64,000 nucleotides of DNA from Pedobacter sp. WC2423 (GTDB lineage Bacteria; Bacteroidota; Bacteroidia; Sphingobacteriales; Sphingobacteriaceae), in contig NZ_CP162005.1 of the NCBI RefSeq assembly GCF_040822065.1, positions 5,580,001 through 5,644,000 of the forward strand, given 5' to 3'. The stretch's first letter is position 1. Each line of letters opens with the position of its first letter. A program made the translations under genes and the position numbers. Of the stretch, positions 61,135 through 64,000 are shown piece by piece. Under the pieces are notes generated by a model. It was not told where the DNA came from. It saw only the letters and a list, made by a program, of their open reading frames with translations, and did not search any database.

Positions 61135-64000
61135 ATGGAAATCTTTATTCAAAGGATAATCAAAGGCATGCTCTTGTCTTTGATTATCCTGACCAGCATT
61201 AGTTATAATGCTGACGCGCAAACTTGTACCTTTGGAAAAGGGGACGTGATCATCACTGGTTACGATCTTCAGGACGGGGGTACCCCATCAGGTCAGGACG
61301 ACCGGTTCTCTTTCTTATTATTACGCCAGATACCGGCGGGTACAGACATCTTCTTTACTGATTTTGGCTGGACTTCGTCAAATGCGTTTCAGCCTGAAGC
61401 TCAGGCGACAACGGATGGTGTAATTAAATGGACTTCGGATAAAAGCTATCCTGCAGGGACAGAAATTTACGTATTCTGCAAGTATCAGTTACTGGCTTTC
61501 GACAAAACAAATGCCCCGGCAGGAACTGTTACAGGCATTGTTGAATCGGTAGCAACCAGGGGAAACCCTGTTGGGCCGAATCATCAATACATGAGCCTGG
61601 GTATATTCTCAGGTGATCAGATTTTTGCTTTTACAGGCAGTGTGGCAACACCAACGCTGCTTGCTGGTATTAGTATGAACCATGACAATGGTGGTGGTAC
61701 TAGTGGCTGGGATGCTACTTTAACTGCAGGTACTTTTGCTGCTGACCGTTCTGTACTGCCTCCTGCACTGGCAAACGGAGCACAGAATTTATCTATTGTT
61801 TCGCATACTGATGGTGGAGACCCTACTTTTAATACAGGATTTACTGCACGCTACAGATTGACATTACCAGGTATTACATCGGGTACTCCAGCTGTAATTT
61901 TAACGCAGCTAAATAATGTTGCTAACTGGGAGGTAAAAGATGACGGTACTTCTTTTTCGCCTTTCCTTGCTGGTGAAACGTTTACGGTATCTGGCGCATC
62001 GTTCACTGCAAATCCAGCAGATAAACTGAGTCAGTGTGCTGGATCAGGTACCAGTTTTACAGCTACTGCTGCCAATTTTTGTTCTTTGAAATGGCAGTTG
62101 AGTACAGATGGGGGAACAAATTATGCAGATATCGCTGATGCTGGTGTTTATTCGGGTTCAGCCACAGCAACACTTACTATTTCAAATGTTAATGGCTTAA
62201 ATAATAACAGATACAGACTGAATGCAAATGGTTCCTCAGGGATAGTCAGCTCGACCGGCGCACTCTTAACTTTATCCAGCCAGGTGATTAATTTATCACC
62301 AGTACTGGCTTCGGGAACTTATAAGACAGCTTACAGTCAATCTGTAACAATTGCATCGGGCGGAGGAGCACCTTATGTATACAGTCTGGCTTCTGGAACT
62401 TTACCTGCTGGTTTAACTATTTCTTCGGCTGGGGTTATTTCAGGTACGCCAACAGCTGCTGGTACTTTTAATTTTACTGTTAATGTGACTGGTGCCTGCG
62501 TAAGTTCAGGTTCACAAGCTTTTTCACTGGTCATTGCACCGAAAGTGGTCACTGCAACATTTGCTGCGGTCACTAAGGCTTATAATGGAGATGCAGTTGC
62601 TAACGTAGTTTTTAATCCTCTTGATGCAGGAAGCGGAGTAGTAGCACCAGACGTAGTCAGTGTAACTTATACTTCAGCGGCTTATAATACTGCAGGTGTG
62701 GGAATTAATAAACCGGTAACTTTAACCGGTCTGGCTTTAACGGGTGCTAACAGTGCATCCTATACGTTAAACCCCGTAGTCGTTACAGGTACGATTACAA
62801 CTGCTACTATTGTTCCATCATTGGTCTTACCTATTACTAAGGTGTATGATGGGAATACAACAGCCGCATTAACAAGTGCAAATTATAGTTTTACGGGGAA
62901 GGTAGGTGCAGAAGATGTTGCTTTAAACAATCCTGCCACCGGAACTTATGCGTTAAAGGATATTGGTAACCGTTTAGTGAGTGTTACCGGGTTAACCCTT
63001 ACCGGAACAAATGCAGCTAACTACACGCTCTCCACTACAAGTATCAGTGCGACGGGTACAATTACTGCGGCTACTATTGTTCCATCTTTAGTGGTACCTA
63101 TTACTAAGGTGTACGATGGGAATACAACAGCTGCACTGACAGGTGCAAACTATACTTTTACAGGTAAAGTAGGTGCGGAGAACGTAGCTTTAAATAATCC
63201 TGCTACCGGAACTTATGCACTTAAAGATGCCGGCAACCGTTTAGTGAGTGTGACTGGTTTAGCGCTTACTGGTACAGATGCGGGTAACTATATACTTTCT
63301 ACAACAAATGTCAGTGCAACAGGAACCATTAATCAGGCAACTATTGTACCAGTACTTGCAGGAACAATCACCAAAGTATATGATGGCAATACCACAGCTG
63401 CATTAACAGGTACTAATTATAGCTTTACAGGTAAAGTTGGCGTAGAAAATGTCGCTTTAAATAATCCTGCTAACGGAACTTATGCGCTTAAAGATATCGG
63501 CAACCGTTTAGTCAGCGTTACTGGTTTGGCGCTTACTGGCACAGATGCTGCAAATTATACACTTTCTACAACGAGTTTAACTGCTCCGGGTACGATTACT
63601 GCAGCAACCATTGTACCAGTACTTGCAGGAACGATTACCAAGGTTTATGATGGTAATACTACAGCAGCATTAACAGGTTCAAATTATAGTTTTACAGGTA
63701 AAATTGGTACAGAGGATGTGGCGCTGAATAATCCTGCAGCTGGGGCTTATGACCTGAAAGAAGCAGGTAACAGAACGGTAAGTGTGAGCGGAATCACTTT
63801 AACGGGAACTGATGCGGCGAATTATACACTTTCCACTACGAGTTTAACTGCTCCGGGTACGATTACCGCAGCTACCATTATACCAGTACTTGCCGGAACG
63901 ATTACCAAAGTTTATGATGGCAATACCACTGCTGCATTAACAGGTGCGAATTACAGCTTCACTGGAAATATCGGTGCGGATGTGGTGGCGCTGAATAATC
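61135..64000 (+). CDS. Giant repeat adhesin with YDG domains, C-terminus beyond window
   Basis: The frame opens at the ATG at 61135 and stays open to the window edge, more than 955 residues. A signal peptide ends YNADAQ. An N-terminal domain (about 30-230, FGKGDVIITGYDLQDGG; FTDFGWTSSNAF) is followed by an Ig-like segment (YSLASGTLPAGLTISSAGV), and from about residue 470 by repeats of the YDG type (ITKVYDGNTTAAL, then GNRLVSVTGLxLTGTDAANY). Five successive repeat starts are 267 bp apart. Such proteins are cell-surface or secreted adhesins; any type IX secretion tail lies outside the window. Located 51 bp after the binding-protein-like gene. Confidence 0.88.
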   Translation, partial: MEIFIQRIIKGMLLSLIILTSISYNADAQTCTFGKGDVIITGYDLQDGGTPSGQDDRFSFLLLRQIPAGTDIFFTDFGWTSSNAFQPEAQATTDGVIKWTSDKSYPAGTEIYVFCKYQLLAFDKTNAPAGTVTGIVESVATRGNPVGPNHQYMSLGIFSGDQIFAFTGSVATPTLLAGISMNHDNGGGTSGWDATLTAGTFAADRSVLPPALANGAQNLSIVSHTDGGDPTFNTGFTARYRLTLPGITSGTPAVILTQLNNVANWEVKDDGTSFSPFLAGETFTVSGASFTANPADKLSQCAGSGTSFTATAANFCSLKWQLSTDGGTNYADIADAGVYSGSATATLTISNVNGLNNNRYRLNANGSSGIVSSTGALLTLSSQVINLSPVLASGTYKTAYSQSVTIASGGGAPYVYSLASGTLPAGLTISSAGVISGTPTAAGTFNFTVNVTGACVSSGSQAFSLVIAPKVVTATFAAVTKAYNGDAVANVVFNPLDAGSGVVAPDVVSVTYTSAAYNTAGVGINKPVTLTGLALTGANSASYTLNPVVVTGTITTATIVPSLVLPITKVYDGNTTAALTSANYSFTGKVGAEDVALNNPATGTYALKDIGNRLVSVTGLTLTGTNAANYTLSTTSISATGTITAATIVPSLVVPITKVYDGNTTAALTGANYTFTGKVGAENVALNNPATGTYALKDAGNRLVSVTGLALTGTDAGNYILSTTNVSATGTINQATIVPVLAGTITKVYDGNTTAALTGTNYSFTGKVGVENVALNNPANGTYALKDIGNRLVSVTGLALTGTDAANYTLSTTSLTAPGTITAATIVPVLAGTITKVYDGNTTAALTGSNYSFTGKIGTEDVALNNPAAGAYDLKEAGNRTVSVSGITLTGTDAANYTLSTTSLTAPGTITAATIIPVLAGTITKVYDGNTTAALTGANYSFTGNIGADVVALNN
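62803..64000 (+). repeat. 267-bp tandem repeats encoding YDG domains
   Basis: Repeat units begin at 62803, 63070, 63337, 63604 and 63871, each exactly 267 bp (89 residues) apart, marked by ATIVPxLxxxITKVYDGNTT. A more diverged unit precedes them near 62541. The constant length with silent and conservative differences implies expansion by in-frame recombination. The array continues past the window end. Confidence 0.93.

Overview
The window looks like a chromosome segment of a Bacteroidota bacterium of the Sphingobacteriaceae type (Pedobacter or a close relative). This is inferred from two SusC/SusD pairs, an ECF sigma/FecR anti-sigma pair driving a TonB receptor, TAnnTTTG-type promoter elements, few Shine-Dalgarno sequences, and many short lipoproteins with Bacteroidota-style lipoboxes. 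No rRNA, tRNA, CRISPR array, insertion sequence or prophage was recognised.

Layout. 1-3.6 kb: a truncated sugar dehydrogenase, an EcsC-like protein, a flavin oxidoreductase divergent from an HxlR regulator, a cupin and two small stress-type proteins. 3.9-6.9 kb: a minus-strand signalling cluster of two histidine kinases around a single-domain response regulator. 7.4-15.7 kb: a class I lanthipeptide locus, described below. 15.7-21.1 kb: an AlkA-like DNA glycosylase, a stretch of decayed genes, a hybrid histidine kinase, a ParA/ribbon-helix-helix pair and an EamA transporter. 21.4-28.7 kb: sigma factor, FecR, SusC, SusD and a small lipoprotein. 28.9-36.4 kb: an amino-acid permease, an outer-membrane barrel protein, and a second SusC/SusD pair whose SusC carries an eight-copy nonapeptide repeat. 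36.6-41.9 kb: assorted housekeeping and accessory genes, including miaE and a glycosyltransferase. 41.9-50.0 kb: a LacI-controlled uronate operon (DUF4350-like protein, KduI, SDR reductase, KDG kinase, KDPG aldolase, hexuronate MFS porter) facing an alginate-lyase-family gene. 50.1-58.0 kb: siderophore reductase, DoxX, FKBP isomerase, a 28-residue membrane peptide before a Kir channel, lipoproteins, an M57-like protease, an Lrp/MFS pair and a Tat-exported degenerate 5'-nucleotidase. 58.2-64.0 kb: three tail-collar proteins, a binding-protein-like protein without signal peptide, and the start of a giant YDG-repeat adhesin running off the end.

The most striking system is the lanthipeptide locus. 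Five tandem precursor genes, absent from long-ORF lists because each encodes only 53-56 residues, have nearly identical 32-residue double-glycine leaders and diversified 21-24-residue cores. Three Ser/Thr positions and three Cys are retained in every core. They are followed by LanC, a full-length LanB, a C39-peptidase ABC exporter and a drastically shortened HlyD-like adaptor. The simplest reading is one LanB/LanC/exporter set processing a family of five related three-ring peptides. The second accessory unit of interest is the tail-collar trio, binding-protein-like protein and repeat adhesin at the right edge.

The uronate operon gives a coherent route: unsaturated uronate to ketouronate isomer (KduI), reduction to KDG (SDR), phosphorylation (KdgK), cleavage to pyruvate and glyceraldehyde 3-phosphate (KdgA), with uptake by the MFS porter and polymer cleavage by the facing lyase. 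Functional assignments rest on motif recognition by eye; no database search was run.
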